Source of the DNA: Planococcus glaciei | GTDB taxonomy: Bacteria > Bacillota > Bacilli > Bacillales_A > Planococcaceae | DNA: 64,000 nucleotides | Direction: 5' to 3' | Assembly: GCF_900099655.1 (NCBI RefSeq) | Contig: NZ_FNDC01000001.1 | Span: 62,001-126,000 of the forward strand | Shown here: piece after piece, positions 49,965 through 60,230 of the stretch | Numbering within the stretch: the first letter of the stretch is position 1 | How the letters are laid out: every line of letters starts with the position of its first letter | The notes under the pieces: model-generated | Seen by the model: the letters and a program-made list of their open reading frames with translations, nothing else | Told to the model about the DNA's origin: nothing | The model's database searches: none | Position numbers and translations under genes: made by a program

Positions 49965-50012
49965 ACTGAAGCTGGCAATGCAGATGCCATGCACCTACAG
50001 CGAGCTTTTATA

Positions 50013-50936
50013 CTATTGTTTAACCAATTCCAATTCAACCGGAATCGATGCTTCCACTTCTTCGCCGTCCAATGATTTTACAGCGGCTTCAACTGCCGTC
50101 TGGCCGATCAATTCAGGTTTCTGTGCAATTGTTCCAGCCAAACGGCCTTCTTCCACTGCTTTCACAGCATCGTCTGTTGCATCGAATCCAACCACTGTAA
50201 TCTCTTTTCCAGCGGCTTCGATTGCTTCAAGAGCGCCCAATGCCATTTCGTCGTTGTGCGCGAACACTCCCTTAATGTCAGGGTTCCCTTGCAGGATGTT
50301 CTCCATAACCGTCAAGCCTTCTGCCCGGTCAAAATTGGCAGTTTGTTTCGCGACTACATCCAGGCTGTCTGCAGCCACTTTGTTAAAGCCTTCTCCGCGT
50401 TCACGTGCAGCTGAAGCTCCTGGCACGCCTTCCAGTTCAGCTACTTGTGCGCCGTCGCCAACCAGTTCAAGCAAGTATTCCCCAGCCATTTCACCGCCGG
50501 CAACGTTGTCGGATGCAATGTGGGAAACCACTTCTCCGCCTGCTGCACTGCGGTCAACCGTAATTACTGGAATGTCTGCAGAGTTGGCAGATTCAACTGC
50601 TGCTGTAACTGCTTCAGAATCCACCGGGTTGATCATGATCAAATCTACGCCTTGCTGGATCAAATCTTCTACATCACTTGCTTGTTTTGCTGCATCGTCC
50701 TGTGCATCCACTACAGAAATTGTTGCGCCAAGTTCCTTCGCTTTCGCTTCTGCACCTTCGCTTAACGTAACGAAGAACGGATTGTTCAAGGTAGAAACAG
50801 AGAAACCGATTTTGTAATCGCCGCCGGACTCAGAGCCGCTTCCTGCATCTTCAGATTCCGAACCTGGTGCTTCCATTGAACAAGCTGCCAAAATCATCAT
50901 TGCGATCAATACCAATAGTAAGAACGTTTTTTTCAT
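50013..50936 (-). CDS. rbsB: Ribose ABC transporter substrate-binding lipoprotein
   Basis: The 307-residue RbsB lipoprotein has Cys19 in LILAACS as lipid anchor, IGFSVSTLNNPFFVTLSEGAEAKAKELGA, INPVDSEAVTAAVESA, PVITVDRSA, and FAHNDEMALGALEAIEAAG, all diagnostic. It is the last gene of rbsRKDACB, as in B. subtilis. Start follows GGGGTGTTGG. Confidence 0.95.
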   Translation of the reverse strand: MKKTFLLLVLIAMMILAACSMEAPGSESEDAGSGSESGGDYKIGFSVSTLNNPFFVTLSEGAEAKAKELGATISVVDAQDDAAKQASDVEDLIQQGVDLIMINPVDSEAVTAAVESANSADIPVITVDRSAAGGEVVSHIASDNVAGGEMAGEYLLELVGDGAQVAELEGVPGASAARERGEGFNKVAADSLDVVAKQTANFDRAEGLTVMENILQGNPDIKGVFAHNDEMALGALEAIEAAGKEITVVGFDATDDAVKAVEEGRLAGTIAQKPELIGQTAVEAAVKSLDGEEVEASIPVELELVKQ

Positions 50937-50949
50937 TTTCCAACACCCC

Positions 50950-51894
50950 TTATGCTGTTTTTTTGCGATCCAAGAGAACCGCTAGTAATATGACTGCACC
51001 TTTAACCACTTGCTGGAAAAAGGATGAAACCCCAATTAAGTTCAACCCGTTATTCAAAACTCCAATGATCAGCGCGCCGATCAAAGTGCCGACAATCCAG
51101 CCTCGGCCACCGGTCAAGCTGGTGCCCCCCAGAACAACAGCTGCAATCGCGTCCAACTCGAACATTTCCCCGGCAGTCGGCTGGGCTGAATTCAATCGTG
51201 AAGTTAAAATCAATGAAGCAAGCCCTGCCAGCAATCCGACCAGTGCATAAACGTAGATCTTTACACGGTCGGCATTGATGCCGGAAAGAATAGACGCTTC
51301 TTCATTGCCGCCTACTGCAAATACACGGCGGCCAAAAGTTGTCTTTTTCAAGATGAAGTACAAAATCGCGAAACTGATCAGCATCGTGACAACTGGAATT
51401 GGAATTCCGAGGAAATAGCCTTTGCCGAGCATCTGGAAAGCCATATTGTCCCCAAGCCCGGAAATCGGCCGGCCTTCCGTGTAAACGAGCGTTAATCCAC
51501 GGTAAATGGTCATCGTCGCCAATGTTGCGATAAACGGCGCCACTTTCCCTTTGGCAATGATGATTCCGTTAATAGCCCCAAGCACTGCACCTAACAACAA
51601 ACCGATCAGCATCGCCAGAATCGGATCCATGCCGCTTGCCATCATGCCGGCTGTAACGGCTCCGGTAAGGGCTAAAATCGACCCGACCGACAAGTCGATG
51701 CCTCCGGTTAAAATAACAAACGTCATCCCGAATGCGATCAAGGCATTCATTGAAACTTGCCGCAAAACGTTCAGTAAGTTGCTCGTAGCCAGAAATCTTG
51801 GCTCTAGAATGGAAATAATAAGAATGATAAGAATCAGCCCGATAAACGGAGCAATTTTTTGTATGATTGACTGATTAGCTGTTTTCAACTGCAA
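50950..51894 (-). CDS. rbsC: Ribose ABC transporter permease
   Basis: The 314-residue permease has about eight to ten helices, with [31 protein letters not shown] and [26 protein letters not shown], typical of RbsC. A TTG at 51894 with GGAGGTGG 8 nt upstream is the best start; the frame is also open from a TTG at 51915. Either way its start lies inside the end of rbsA. Confidence 0.92.
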   Translation of the reverse strand: MQLKTANQSIIQKIAPFIGLILIILIISILEPRFLATSNLLNVLRQVSMNALIAFGMTFVILTGGIDLSVGSILALTGAVTAGMMASGMDPILAMLIGLLLGAVLGAINGIIIAKGKVAPFIATLATMTIYRGLTLVYTEGRPISGLGDNMAFQMLGKGYFLGIPIPVVTMLISFAILYFILKKTTFGRRVFAVGGNEEASILSGINADRVKIYVYALVGLLAGLASLILTSRLNSAQPTAGEMFELDAIAAVVLGGTSLTGGRGWIVGTLIGALIIGVLNNGLNLIGVSSFFQQVVKGAVILLAVLLDRKKTA

Positions 51895-53377
51895 GTTTTC
51901 CACCTCCTGTAGCAAAATGCATTATTCGTTCCTGTGTCATTTCCCGTTTTGGCAAGTCAGCCGTCACTTTTCCTTCATGCATGACGATGACCCGGTCCGC
52001 CATTCCGATCACTTCCGGCAATTCAGAAGAAATCATTAAAATCGCTACACCGCGTTCTGCCAATTCGTTGATGATCGAGTAAATTTCTTTTTTCGCCCCC
52101 ACATCCACTCCGCGGGTCGGTTCGTCCAGAATCAGCAGTTCCGGCTCAATGCCGAGCCATTTGGCGATAACCACTTTCTGCTGGTTTCCGCCGCTCAGGG
52201 ATTTTGCGGTCTGGGTTGGTCCGGATGTTCGGATACCCAGACGCTTGACCATCCCTTCGTAAAGCGAACGCTCTTTATCTTTGGAAATCAGGCCATTTTT
52301 CGAAATCGATGAAAAGTTGGTCATGCTGACATTTTCTTCTACGGTGAAATCGACAATCAGCCCTTCGGATTTGCGGTCTTCGGTTACATAGCCGATGCCC
52401 AATTCCTTTGCTGTTTTCGGTTTATCAATTTTTACTTCCCGTCCGTCCAATACGACCGTCCCTGAATCCGCTTTCTTATAGCCGAACAACGATTGGGCCA
52501 CTTCGGTACGCCCTGCACCCATCAGCCCGGCAATCGAAAGCACTTCGCCTTTGCGGATTTCAAATGAGACGTCTTCGAAACAGTCTTTCCGCGACAAGCC
52601 TTTGACCGCCAATTTGACGTCGCCGATTTGTGCATTGCGCTCAGGGAAACGCTCACCCAGTTCCCGTCCCACCATCATTTGGACAATTTCCTCAAAAGAT
52701 GTTTCTTTGATGTTCCGGTCTCCGACGTATTGTCCGTCCCGCAAGATGGTAATGCGGTCACATAAAGCGAAAATCTCTTCCATGCGGTGAGAGATGTAGA
52801 TGAACGAAACGCCTTTGCTTTGCAAGCCTCGGACGGTTTCAAACAAGGTATCAATTTCCCGGTCCGTTAAAGCCGCTGTCGGTTCATCCATGACAATCAC
52901 TTCCGCATTGGCTGACAAGGCCTTTGCGATTTCCACAATCTGCTGCTGGCCGACTGACAGTGTGCTTGCCGGCTGGGACGGATCGACATTCAAGCCGAGT
53001 TCTGCCAAAGCCTGACGCGTCTTTTCGCGCATCGCTTTTGTTTTAAGGATTCCGCTGCGCCCGAATGTTTCTTCTTTTCCAAGAAACAGATTATCGGTGA
53101 TCGATAAATGCGGCAGGATGTTCAGTTCCTGGTGAATAACCGCAATTCCCGCTTCTTCCGCTTGTTTGGGCGAAGTAAACTCAACTTCTTTGCCTTTTAC
53201 TTCAATCGTTCCGCTGTCGCGGGAATAAATACCGGTCAAAATTTTCATCATGGTTGACTTGCCGGCACCATTCTCGCCCATCAATGCGTGAATTTCCCCT
53301 TTTTCCAAAGAAAACTGGACATCTTTCAGCACTTGGTTTCCGCTGAAAGATTTTGATATATTGGTCATTTTAATCAT
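51875..53377 (-). CDS. rbsA: Ribose ABC transporter ATP-binding protein
   Basis: The 500-residue double ABC ATPase has cassette 1 [40 protein letters not shown]; cassette 2 [40 protein letters not shown]. The second Walker A is degenerate (GAGRTE), normal for RbsA. Start after GGGAGGTGAG. It lies 17 nt after rbsD. Confidence 0.95.
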   Translation of the reverse strand: MIKMTNISKSFSGNQVLKDVQFSLEKGEIHALMGENGAGKSTMMKILTGIYSRDSGTIEVKGKEVEFTSPKQAEEAGIAVIHQELNILPHLSITDNLFLGKEETFGRSGILKTKAMREKTRQALAELGLNVDPSQPASTLSVGQQQIVEIAKALSANAEVIVMDEPTAALTDREIDTLFETVRGLQSKGVSFIYISHRMEEIFALCDRITILRDGQYVGDRNIKETSFEEIVQMMVGRELGERFPERNAQIGDVKLAVKGLSRKDCFEDVSFEIRKGEVLSIAGLMGAGRTEVAQSLFGYKKADSGTVVLDGREVKIDKPKTAKELGIGYVTEDRKSEGLIVDFTVEENVSMTNFSSISKNGLISKDKERSLYEGMVKRLGIRTSGPTQTAKSLSGGNQQKVVIAKWLGIEPELLILDEPTRGVDVGAKKEIYSIINELAERGVAILMISSELPEVIGMADRVIVMHEGKVTADLPKREMTQERIMHFATGGGKLAVENS

Positions 53378-53394
53378 GGCGGCTCACCTCCCAG

Positions 53395-53781
53395 TTAAAA
53401 AATCACGCCAGAACGAAGGACAATATTGGCATAAGGCGTCGCTTCTCCTGTACGGATAATCAATTTTGCTTGTTTGCTTTGTTCTTTAAGTTCTTCGTGT
53501 GATATATAGTCTGCTTTAAGCTGCTCCAGAATCTTGTTCTCCACTTCCGGATTGCCTTCGGTTATTTCCCGGGCAATGAAAGCCGCTTCCGCTTGAAAAT
53601 CGTCCAGCACCGCCTCAAGAACCGTTAGGAACGAAGGCTCGCCAATGCGGTAAGACAAATCGATGCATGGCACGCCTTTTGGAATTGGCAGACCGCAGTC
53701 GCCAATGACCAGCAAATCGGTATGGCCGAAAGAAGCAAGCGAAGCTGCGATATCCCGGTTGATCATTCCCAGTTTTTTCAT
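53395..53781 (-). CDS. rbsD: D-ribose pyranase
   Basis: The 128-residue enzyme interconverts pyranose and furanose forms of ribose: INRDIAASLASFGHTDLLVIGDCGLPIPKG, KGVPCIDLSYRIGEPSF, and the closing RTGEATPYANIVLRSGVIF. It overlaps rbsK by 4 nt (ATGA). Confidence 0.95.
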   Translation of the reverse strand: MKKLGMINRDIAASLASFGHTDLLVIGDCGLPIPKGVPCIDLSYRIGEPSFLTVLEAVLDDFQAEAAFIAREITEGNPEVENKILEQLKADYISHEELKEQSKQAKLIIRTGEATPYANIVLRSGVIF

Positions 53782-54659
53782 AGCCCTCTTCCTCCTAAAC
53801 GCGCCAATACTTCTTGCCGCTTCGGCATGCCGCCTTGAGCGCCAAACTTTTCTACCGACAAGGAAGCTGCAGCGTTGGCAAAGCGGACAGCTTCTTCAAA
53901 TGGCATGTCTTCAGCCAATGCCACGCCGAGTGCTCCATTAAAGGTATCGCCTGCGCCCGTTGTATCAACTGCCTCGGTAGCAAATCCTTCTACAGTCACG
54001 TGGCGGGAGCCATCAAAATAACGGGCGCCTTTTTGGCCGATTGTGACGATCAGCCGGTTTGGGTACTGTTCAAGCGCCGCTTCCCAGTCCTTCCCGAACA
54101 TTTCCTCGGCTTCGGTTTCATTTGGTGTTAAATACGTCGCATAAGGCATGAATTCATCTGTAAAAGCTGTAGCCGGAGCCGGATTTAAAATCGTCGGGAC
54201 TCCGTGCTGATGGCAGATTTCCAAAGTACGCTGAATGACCGGAACCGGAATTTCAAGCTGCATGATCACCATTTGGCTGTTCGCCAGCCGGGATTCAAAC
54301 GCTTCCATTTCCACTGCTGTCAATTGCTGGTTTGCACCTGGCACGACGATGATGCGATTGTCGCCTTCAGACAACAAAATGTTGGCGATGCCGCTTGTGC
54401 CTTCCACCCGCTTCACGCTATTTGCCTGAATGGATTCTGCTTTTAACCCCGCAAGAAGTTCATCTCCGAAAGCATCTGTCCCAACTGCTCCGATCATATG
54501 GACTTCACTACCGAGCCGAGCGGCTGCAACAGCCTGATTGGCGCCTTTGCCTCCAGGAACTGTTGTGTACAAATCGCCGAGCGCCGTTTCGCCTTGTTTT
54601 GGAAAACGGCTTGTCCGTACGACGAGGTCCATATTTATGCTTCCTACTACTGTAATCAT
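53778..54659 (-). CDS. rbsK: Ribokinase
   Basis: The 293-residue PfkB-family kinase phosphorylates D-ribose. Signatures: GSINMDLVVRTSRFPKQGETALG near the start, PGGKGANQAVAAARLG, NPAPATAF, NETEAEEMFG and AVDTTGAGDTFNGALGVALAEDMP with catalytic Asp. It overlaps rbsR by 4 nt (ATGA) and rbsD by 4 nt, indicating coupled translation. Confidence 0.95.
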   Translation of the reverse strand: MITVVGSINMDLVVRTSRFPKQGETALGDLYTTVPGGKGANQAVAAARLGSEVHMIGAVGTDAFGDELLAGLKAESIQANSVKRVEGTSGIANILLSEGDNRIIVVPGANQQLTAVEMEAFESRLANSQMVIMQLEIPVPVIQRTLEICHQHGVPTILNPAPATAFTDEFMPYATYLTPNETEAEEMFGKDWEAALEQYPNRLIVTIGQKGARYFDGSRHVTVEGFATEAVDTTGAGDTFNGALGVALAEDMPFEEAVRFANAAASLSVEKFGAQGGMPKRQEVLARLGGRGL

Positions 54660-55639
54660 TTTTCCACGCTCCTTGTGGTTCCACGGATTTTCAACTGGAC
54701 CGGCACTTCAAAGAAGTGCTGCTCTTCCACTTGATTTTCAATCCGTTTGATCAAAACTCGGGTGGCAATGGCCCCCATTTTATAGACATCCTGAGCAACC
54801 GTCGTCAAGCCTGGCGTCAGCATTTCACCCATCGCGATTCCATCAAAGCCGACAACCTGCAGCTCATCCGGCACCGCGATTCCAAGTTTGGCTGCGGCTT
54901 TTAAAGCACCTGCCGCCGACACATCGCTGCTGGCAAAAATGCCGTCGATGTTTTTCTGCTCCCGCAGCACCCGGTCGACTATTTTTTCCGAATCGGCAAA
55001 ATGGAACGGGCAAACCACTACATCATATTCAACACCCGAATTGCGGATGGCATCCATGAAGCCTTCATAGCGGTCATTTGCCGGATTCAATTCTTCCGGG
55101 CCCCGCAGAAAGAGGATTCTTTTGCAGCCCCGCTCTAAAAGAACACGGGTGCCCATCGCAGCGCCTTCTCTGTTATTCGATGCTACTGTCGGAATGTGCT
55201 CATTGATCGCCCGGTCAAGCGCCACGATCGGCAGCGCCATATTGGCGTAATGCGGAGCATCGAGCTGGTTGGATGTCACAATAAAACCATCAATGTATTT
55301 TTTCTTTAACGTCTCAAGGTAATTTTTTTCTTTTTCTGGGTTTTCATCCGAATTGCACAAAATGACGGTATAGCCATAGGTCAAAGCAACGTCTTCCACG
55401 GCCCGGGCCAATTCCGGAAAGAAGGGATTGGTGATGTCCGGCACGATGAGACCGATTAAATTGGTTTTTTTCGTGTTAAGAGACCGGGCAACAGGATTCA
55501 GCTCATACTTCAATTCTTTTACAGCGGCAGCCACTGCTTTCGCTGCATCTCCGCTGACATATCCGCTGTCGTTCAAATAACGGGACACTGTCGCTACGGA
55601 AACCCCTGCTTTTTTCGCCACGTCTCTAATCGTCGTCAT
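54656..55639 (-). CDS. rbsR: LacI-family ribose operon repressor
   Basis: The 327-residue repressor has the [30 protein letters not shown], hinge LNPVARSLNTKKTNLIGLIVPDITNPFFPEL and a sugar-binding core. The ATG at 55639 follows GGAGC. It is the first gene of the operon, with a perfect palindromic operator immediately downstream of its -10, so it represses its own operon until ribose is present. Confidence 0.93.
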   Translation of the reverse strand: MTTIRDVAKKAGVSVATVSRYLNDSGYVSGDAAKAVAAAVKELKYELNPVARSLNTKKTNLIGLIVPDITNPFFPELARAVEDVALTYGYTVILCNSDENPEKEKNYLETLKKKYIDGFIVTSNQLDAPHYANMALPIVALDRAINEHIPTVASNNREGAAMGTRVLLERGCKRILFLRGPEELNPANDRYEGFMDAIRNSGVEYDVVVCPFHFADSEKIVDRVLREQKNIDGIFASSDVSAAGALKAAAKLGIAVPDELQVVGFDGIAMGEMLTPGLTTVAQDVYKMGAIATRVLIKRIENQVEEQHFFEVPVQLKIRGTTRSVEK

Positions 55640-55662
55640 ACATATGCTCCGTTCTGCTCGAA

Positions 55663-55680
55663 TGTGTAACCGGTTACACA
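55663..55680. promoter_or_regulatory. RbsR/cre-like operator
   Basis: TGTGTAACCGGTTACACA, a perfect 18-bp palindrome of the LacI-family type with the central CG and cre-like TGTAAC/GTTACA arms; directly downstream of the -10 box. Confidence 0.8.
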
Positions 55681-55681
55681 A

Positions 55682-55711
55682 AATATACAACGCTGTTCCA
55701 CCCCTTGTCAA
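55682..55711 (-). promoter_or_regulatory. SigA-type promoter of the ribose operon
   Basis: Minus strand TTGACA (55711-55706), 18-nt spacer, TATATT (55687-55682). Confidence 0.8.
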
Positions 55712-55730
55712 TGTGAAGATTTTCCATATT

Positions 55731-55764
55731 AAAAGGATTTTCATCGATAGATGAAAATCCTTTT
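55731..55764. terminator. Terminator of the neutral protease gene
   Basis: 15-bp perfect stem with a 4-nt loop (AAAAGGATTTTCATC / GATGAAAATCCTTTT). On the minus strand it sits about 48 nt past the protease stop. Confidence 0.7.
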
Positions 55765-55812
55765 GGGAAACTGTTTACCATATTTTAAGCAGGTACTTGT
55801 AAGATGATTGAT

Positions 55813-57441
55813 TTATTCGTAAATGCCGACACTGTCAAACCCTTCAGCAGTGGCTTTCGCTTCAGCGCTCGCTTCCCCGTAGATATCAGCTGCGGACTGG
55901 ACAATGGCCCGGCGTGCATCGCTGAAATCGGAAGTCGGCGTCAAATATACCGTCAGCGCCCGGTAAAAAATTTGCCCCAGCTTTTCTTTACCGATTTTTT
56001 CGCCGATCAAATACGCTGCATGGTTGGTTATAGACGAGTTGATATGCACACCGCCATTATCAAGGCTTCTTGGCAAATCATAGTATTCGTCCATATGCGC
56101 AGGGTAATTGCCTTTTCCATCTCCGTAAGGAACGTAGTCCGCCTTAACCGGGTATTTGCCCGGATTGCTCAAACTGCGGAGCGATACACGGCCGTCCGCT
56201 TTTGCCCCTGGACCCATAATATCTTCTCCGACTTCCCAGTCCTCACTGTCGATCAATGCCCCGAAGATGTCGGCGAACGATTCGTTCAATGCACCTGACT
56301 GGAAGCGGTACTGAAGGTTTGCAGAGTTTGTGATTACGCCATGCGTCATTTCATGGGCAGCTACATCAAGCCCGGCAGACAGGGGCACCATATAAGAGCC
56401 GTCTCCGTCTCCGTATGTCATCTGGCGGCCGTTCCAGAAGGCGTTATTGTACTTTTCTCCGTAATGAACGTAAGAGACGATCGCCATTCCTTTATCATCG
56501 AGTGAATTTCGTCCATGTTCCTCCAAATAATAATCATAGACGACTTCCGAATTGTAATGTGCGTCTACAGCGGCGTGCTGATATTCGTCTTTCCATGATG
56601 CACTGTTGTTCGAAAAGATCTTGCCGTCTTTTGCGTCATAAGTGAAAATCCCTTGAAGTCCAGCATGGGAAGTGTCCGATAAACTGAAAATCGTTCCCTG
56701 GCTTGGCAGTTGAGTCCGCGTAGTATGTATTTTCCGCTGCGCGCCAAGGACACCTGTTCCAACCGATTCATGATGGTTATCCACATGCATCAATGCATTG
56801 TACTGGTCGATGGTTTCCCCACTTTTTGCATCAATAAAGGCAAACCAGTTCCCTGGTTTTTCCCCGAGGAAGTTAACATTCACTTTATAAGCCAAATGGT
56901 TGGTTCCTTCAAAAGGATAAATCACCAATTCCGCTGAAGGGGTTTCTTCCAGTTGAGCCGGAGCGTTTACTGCCTGCTTGGCTGCTTCCACCGCTGCCGC
57001 TTCACTGACAGCCGCTGATGTGTCGATCTCCTCTGTTGCTTCCGGAACATGGCTGCCATTTACCGACACCAGTTCCTCTTGTTTGTTATAATGGACGACC
57101 ACTTCGGCTCCTTCTACCGGAATGCCTTTTACGGTCTGGTTAAAGCGGACATGCTTCATGCCAAGTGAATCTTTCTGGATGTTTTTCACTTTCAAGTTTT
57201 TATCCGGATTGGCTACGCCAATCTGCTTTTCATTCTTTTTTAAATAATCCAGAGCATGGGCCGCTGTACTGCCAACCTGTTTTTCACCAAATTTCTCTTT
57301 TACAAAAACCGGTACGCTGCTCGTTTCATTCCACGGCTTAGCGGACTGGTCTGGTGGCGCAGCCAATACATTGGCTGCGGAAAATGAACTAAGTACAAGA
57401 GCCGAAGATAATAAGACTGGAACAAAATAATTTTTCTTCAA
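55813..57441 (-). CDS. Neutral metalloprotease, thermolysin family M4 (bacillolysin-like)
   Basis: The 542-residue secreted preproenzyme has a signal peptide (residues 1-28, VLSSFSAANVLA), an FTP/PepSY propeptide (about 40-220) and a mature domain from about 225. The zinc site is His363-Glu364-x-x-His367 (AAHEMTHGVI) with Glu387 in GALNESFADI; catalytic His in DNGGVHINSSI. Mature length about 315 residues, as in thermolysin. The start is TTG at 57441 with GGGAGGAATAAA. Confidence 0.95.
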   Translation of the reverse strand: MKKNYFVPVLLSSALVLSSFSAANVLAAPPDQSAKPWNETSSVPVFVKEKFGEKQVGSTAAHALDYLKKNEKQIGVANPDKNLKVKNIQKDSLGMKHVRFNQTVKGIPVEGAEVVVHYNKQEELVSVNGSHVPEATEEIDTSAAVSEAAAVEAAKQAVNAPAQLEETPSAELVIYPFEGTNHLAYKVNVNFLGEKPGNWFAFIDAKSGETIDQYNALMHVDNHHESVGTGVLGAQRKIHTTRTQLPSQGTIFSLSDTSHAGLQGIFTYDAKDGKIFSNNSASWKDEYQHAAVDAHYNSEVVYDYYLEEHGRNSLDDKGMAIVSYVHYGEKYNNAFWNGRQMTYGDGDGSYMVPLSAGLDVAAHEMTHGVITNSANLQYRFQSGALNESFADIFGALIDSEDWEVGEDIMGPGAKADGRVSLRSLSNPGKYPVKADYVPYGDGKGNYPAHMDEYYDLPRSLDNGGVHINSSITNHAAYLIGEKIGKEKLGQIFYRALTVYLTPTSDFSDARRAIVQSAADIYGEASAEAKATAEGFDSVGIYE

Positions 57442-57541
57442 ATTTATTCCTCCCTTTTCAATCTGACATTAGTATAGAAAAGAATTTCTCTTCTAACAAT
57501 AATAAACTGAAAAGTTTTAATATTTGAATTATAATGCCTAT

Positions 57542-57560
57542 TAATTCGAGATCCGAATTA
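57542..57560. promoter_or_regulatory. Palindromic site upstream of the protease gene
   Basis: TAATTCG (57542-57548) and CGAATTA (57554-57560) around a 5-nt spacer; a possible operator of an unknown regulator, about 100 nt upstream of the protease start. Confidence 0.35.
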
Positions 57561-57640
57561 TATCCATCCACTCAATCCAAAAAGCTGGCAGTTTAAATTT
57601 ACGGAACAATTGGGCCGTTACGCCTACTTCTTTCCATATA

Positions 57641-57695
57641 AAAACCTCCTTCTCGCTGCCCGGTAATCCGGAGCAGGAGAAAGAGGTTTTTTATT
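57641..57695 (-). terminator. Terminator of the symporter gene
   Basis: Long imperfect stem (AAACCTC...CTGC with GCAG...GAGGTTT) around CCGG / CCGG, minus-strand T-tract TTTTTAT. Confidence 0.75.
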
Positions 57696-57703
57696 CTTTA
57701 AGC

Positions 57704-58954
57704 TTAAGCGTTCGCTTCTGCTTCTTCCGTTTTCAATATGCGTTTGCCTTCAGTTTCTGCTACATACACTGCACATGCTGCATCGCCTGTAATGTTAACA
57801 GCGGTTCTAGTCATATCAAGCAAGCGGTCAATACCAATAATCAAACCAATTCCTTCAACCGGCAAGCCTACGCTGCCAAGCACCATAGCAAGCATAATAA
57901 GGCCAACGCCCGGAACTCCAGCGGTTCCCACACTTGCCAATACTGCGGTCAACACAACTGTGGCAAGTTCCATGAGTGTTAACTCTATACCGAAAGCTTG
58001 TGCAATAAACATTGTTGCAACACCCTGCATAATTGCAGTACCGTCCATATTGATAGTCGCTCCTAAAGGCTGAACAAATGAACTGATGGATTTTGGCACG
58101 CCAAGTTCTTTCTGTGCTACGTCCATCGATACCGGCAACGTTGCGTTACTGCTTGATGTACTAAAAGCTACACTCATTGCAGGCGCAAATTTCTTGAAAA
58201 ACCAGATTGGGTTTTTCTTCGCCAATACTGCAACTGTTCCTCCGTATGTAAACACCGAATGAATGAAAAGTGCCGCTAAAATGACAACCATATAAGAGCC
58301 CATAGCTTTCATAGCGGAGAACCCTTGAGACCCTACTGCTGTCGCTATTAATCCGAATGTACCATAAGGCGCAAACTTCATGACCAAGCCTACCAGGTAC
58401 ATCATAATTTCGTTTCCTTGCTCAACCAGATTAAAGATTCCTTTTGTCTTTTCGCCAAGAGCAGTCAATGCAAGACCAATGAATACGGCAAATACAATGA
58501 TTTGAAGCATATTGCCTTCCGTCATAGCTGCCAATGGATTATCAGGAATAATATTTAAAAGAGTATCTGCCACAGAAGGAGCTTCTTCGCTCTCAAATGA
58601 AGCACTTCCAAGATCAAACTCGCCCGCAAGACCTGGCTGAATTAAGGCGGCCAGCCCAAGGCCAATGATAATAGCAATTGTTGTAGTTACTAAGAAGTAT
58701 GTAACCGTTTTAAAACCGATGCGACCTAACTTAGCTGGATCGCCAAGTCCTGCTGTTCCCAAAATGATTGAAAACAGTACAAGAGGCACTACGAGCATAT
58801 TAATCATACTTAAAAATATTTGGCCAAGTGGAACAAATAAGAATGTATTTAAATTTTCGAAAGCTCCAGGCGCAAATAAATTAATTAGTAAACCGACAAT
58901 TGCACCGAGGACAAGTCCAGTTAATACCTTCACAGTCAAACTAGTTTTTTTCAT
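57704..58954 (-). CDS. Dicarboxylate/amino acid:cation symporter (glutamate type, GltP/GltT)
   Basis: The 416-residue DAACS transporter has the Ser-rich hairpin STSSSNATLPVSM, NMDGTA and TAGVPGVG motifs of the Na+/H+-coupled glutamate and aspartate transport core; eight hydrophobic segments plus two re-entrant loops. ATG at 58954 with AAGGAAGAG. Region 58955-59204 between it and the next gene has no recognisable gene. Confidence 0.9.
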   Translation of the reverse strand: MKKTSLTVKVLTGLVLGAIVGLLINLFAPGAFENLNTFLFVPLGQIFLSMINMLVVPLVLFSIILGTAGLGDPAKLGRIGFKTVTYFLVTTTIAIIIGLGLAALIQPGLAGEFDLGSASFESEEAPSVADTLLNIIPDNPLAAMTEGNMLQIIVFAVFIGLALTALGEKTKGIFNLVEQGNEIMMYLVGLVMKFAPYGTFGLIATAVGSQGFSAMKAMGSYMVVILAALFIHSVFTYGGTVAVLAKKNPIWFFKKFAPAMSVAFSTSSSNATLPVSMDVAQKELGVPKSISSFVQPLGATINMDGTAIMQGVATMFIAQAFGIELTLMELATVVLTAVLASVGTAGVPGVGLIMLAMVLGSVGLPVEGIGLIIGIDRLLDMTRTAVNITGDAACAVYVAETEGKRILKTEEAEANA

Positions 58955-59204
58955 GCATCTCTTCCTTTTTCTTCAGACTTAAACAATAGTTTAACCGAAA
59001 TCTAAAATGATATACAAGTTTTAAATTTATTCCAATATAATGATAAGTCTTTATATTTAAAAAGAAAAAGTCAGTCCAGGTACTTTTCTACTGCAGCCAG
59101 CACTGCATTTAGTAAAATTATCGGGCTTGTAGTTCCTATTACTGAAATAACAAGTTGCGCTCTATTTGGCTTCGCTAATGAAGCAACACGAAAGCCGGAA
59201 CTCT

Positions 59205-60191
59205 TTACGGCATCAGCAAAATCTTGCCAATGCTTTTCCGGCTTTCCATATGGGCATGGGCTTGTGCGGCTTCCGCCAAGGGAAAGCGTTTGGAAATGGC
59301 CATCTCCAATTTTTTCTCCAGCATCAAGTCTGTTATTTTTGCCGCTGCCTCCTGCAGAAACTCGGGACGCTGTTTCCGGTACGTCCCGGTGCTGTAGCCA
59401 AGGACGGACCGGCAGCTGGAATGCAGATCAGCGGTGGTAAGGGCGCCTGGTACAGAGCCCGTATTGCCGTGGCCGAATGAAACAATCCGGCCAAACGGCG
59501 CCAGACAGTTCATGCTTTTTTCGAAATTTTCTCCAGCGACTGTATCCAAAATGACGTCTGCTCCTTTGCCGCCGGTCATTTGCTTCACTTCTTCGACAAA
59601 ATCGCCTGATACGTAATTAATGACGTGGTCTGCTCCAAAGCCCTTTGCGGCTTCTTTCTTCTCATCGCTTCCTACTGTTCCGATAATTTTGCCGGCGCCA
59701 AATAGCCGGGCCAGCTGGATGGCCGTCGAGCCGATGCCGCCCGCTGCTGCATGGATCAAGATGGTTTCTCCCGGAGCGAGGCGCGCCATTTTCTGAATGA
59801 CATTATACGCTGTAATGCCCACCGTCAATGAAGCCGCCGCTGTTTCAATATCCAATTCGTCCGGAACCGCATAAGCCAACGCTTCATCCGCTGCCACATA
59901 CTCGGCGTAGGACCCATTTTTCGGAAAAGCCATCACCCGCTGTCCTGCCTTGAACTTCGTCACTTCGCTGCCCACTTCAATGATTTCCCCAGCACAATCC
60001 AATCCCGGTGTGAATGCAGTTCCTGCCTCAGCCCCGTGATATTGCCCCTGGCGCGCTTTGATATCGGCAAAATTCACACTGATCGCCTGTACTTGGATCA
60101 GCACTTGATGCGGGGCAATTTCCGGTTTTTCCACTTCCTGAAGCTGCATTACTTCCGGCGCTCCCAGTTCCTTTACGACGATTGCTTTCAT
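59205..60191 (-). CDS. NADPH:quinone oxidoreductase / zinc-type alcohol dehydrogenase-like protein
   Basis: The 328-residue medium-chain dehydrogenase lacks the catalytic zinc Cys/His set and has AAAGGIGSTAIQLARLFG for NADPH, PGLDCAGEIIEVGSEV, and the closing GKILLMP. Typical of quinone oxidoreductase (QOR), one-electron reduction of quinones or enones. It is preceded by a TetR-family gene on the same strand, which may control it. Confidence 0.88.
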   Translation of the reverse strand: MKAIVVKELGAPEVMQLQEVEKPEIAPHQVLIQVQAISVNFADIKARQGQYHGAEAGTAFTPGLDCAGEIIEVGSEVTKFKAGQRVMAFPKNGSYAEYVAADEALAYAVPDELDIETAAASLTVGITAYNVIQKMARLAPGETILIHAAAGGIGSTAIQLARLFGAGKIIGTVGSDEKKEAAKGFGADHVINYVSGDFVEEVKQMTGGKGADVILDTVAGENFEKSMNCLAPFGRIVSFGHGNTGSVPGALTTADLHSSCRSVLGYSTGTYRKQRPEFLQEAAAKITDLMLEKKLEMAISKRFPLAEAAQAHAHMESRKSIGKILLMP

Positions 60192-60230
60192 TTGCCCATC
60201 CTCCTCCGCTTAAAAAATTCAACTGCCTTT

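Noticed and set aside
58955-59204. RNA gene or small gene between symporter and oxidoreductase
   Set aside because: No tRNA fold or coding signal seen; looks like promoter and spacer sequence.
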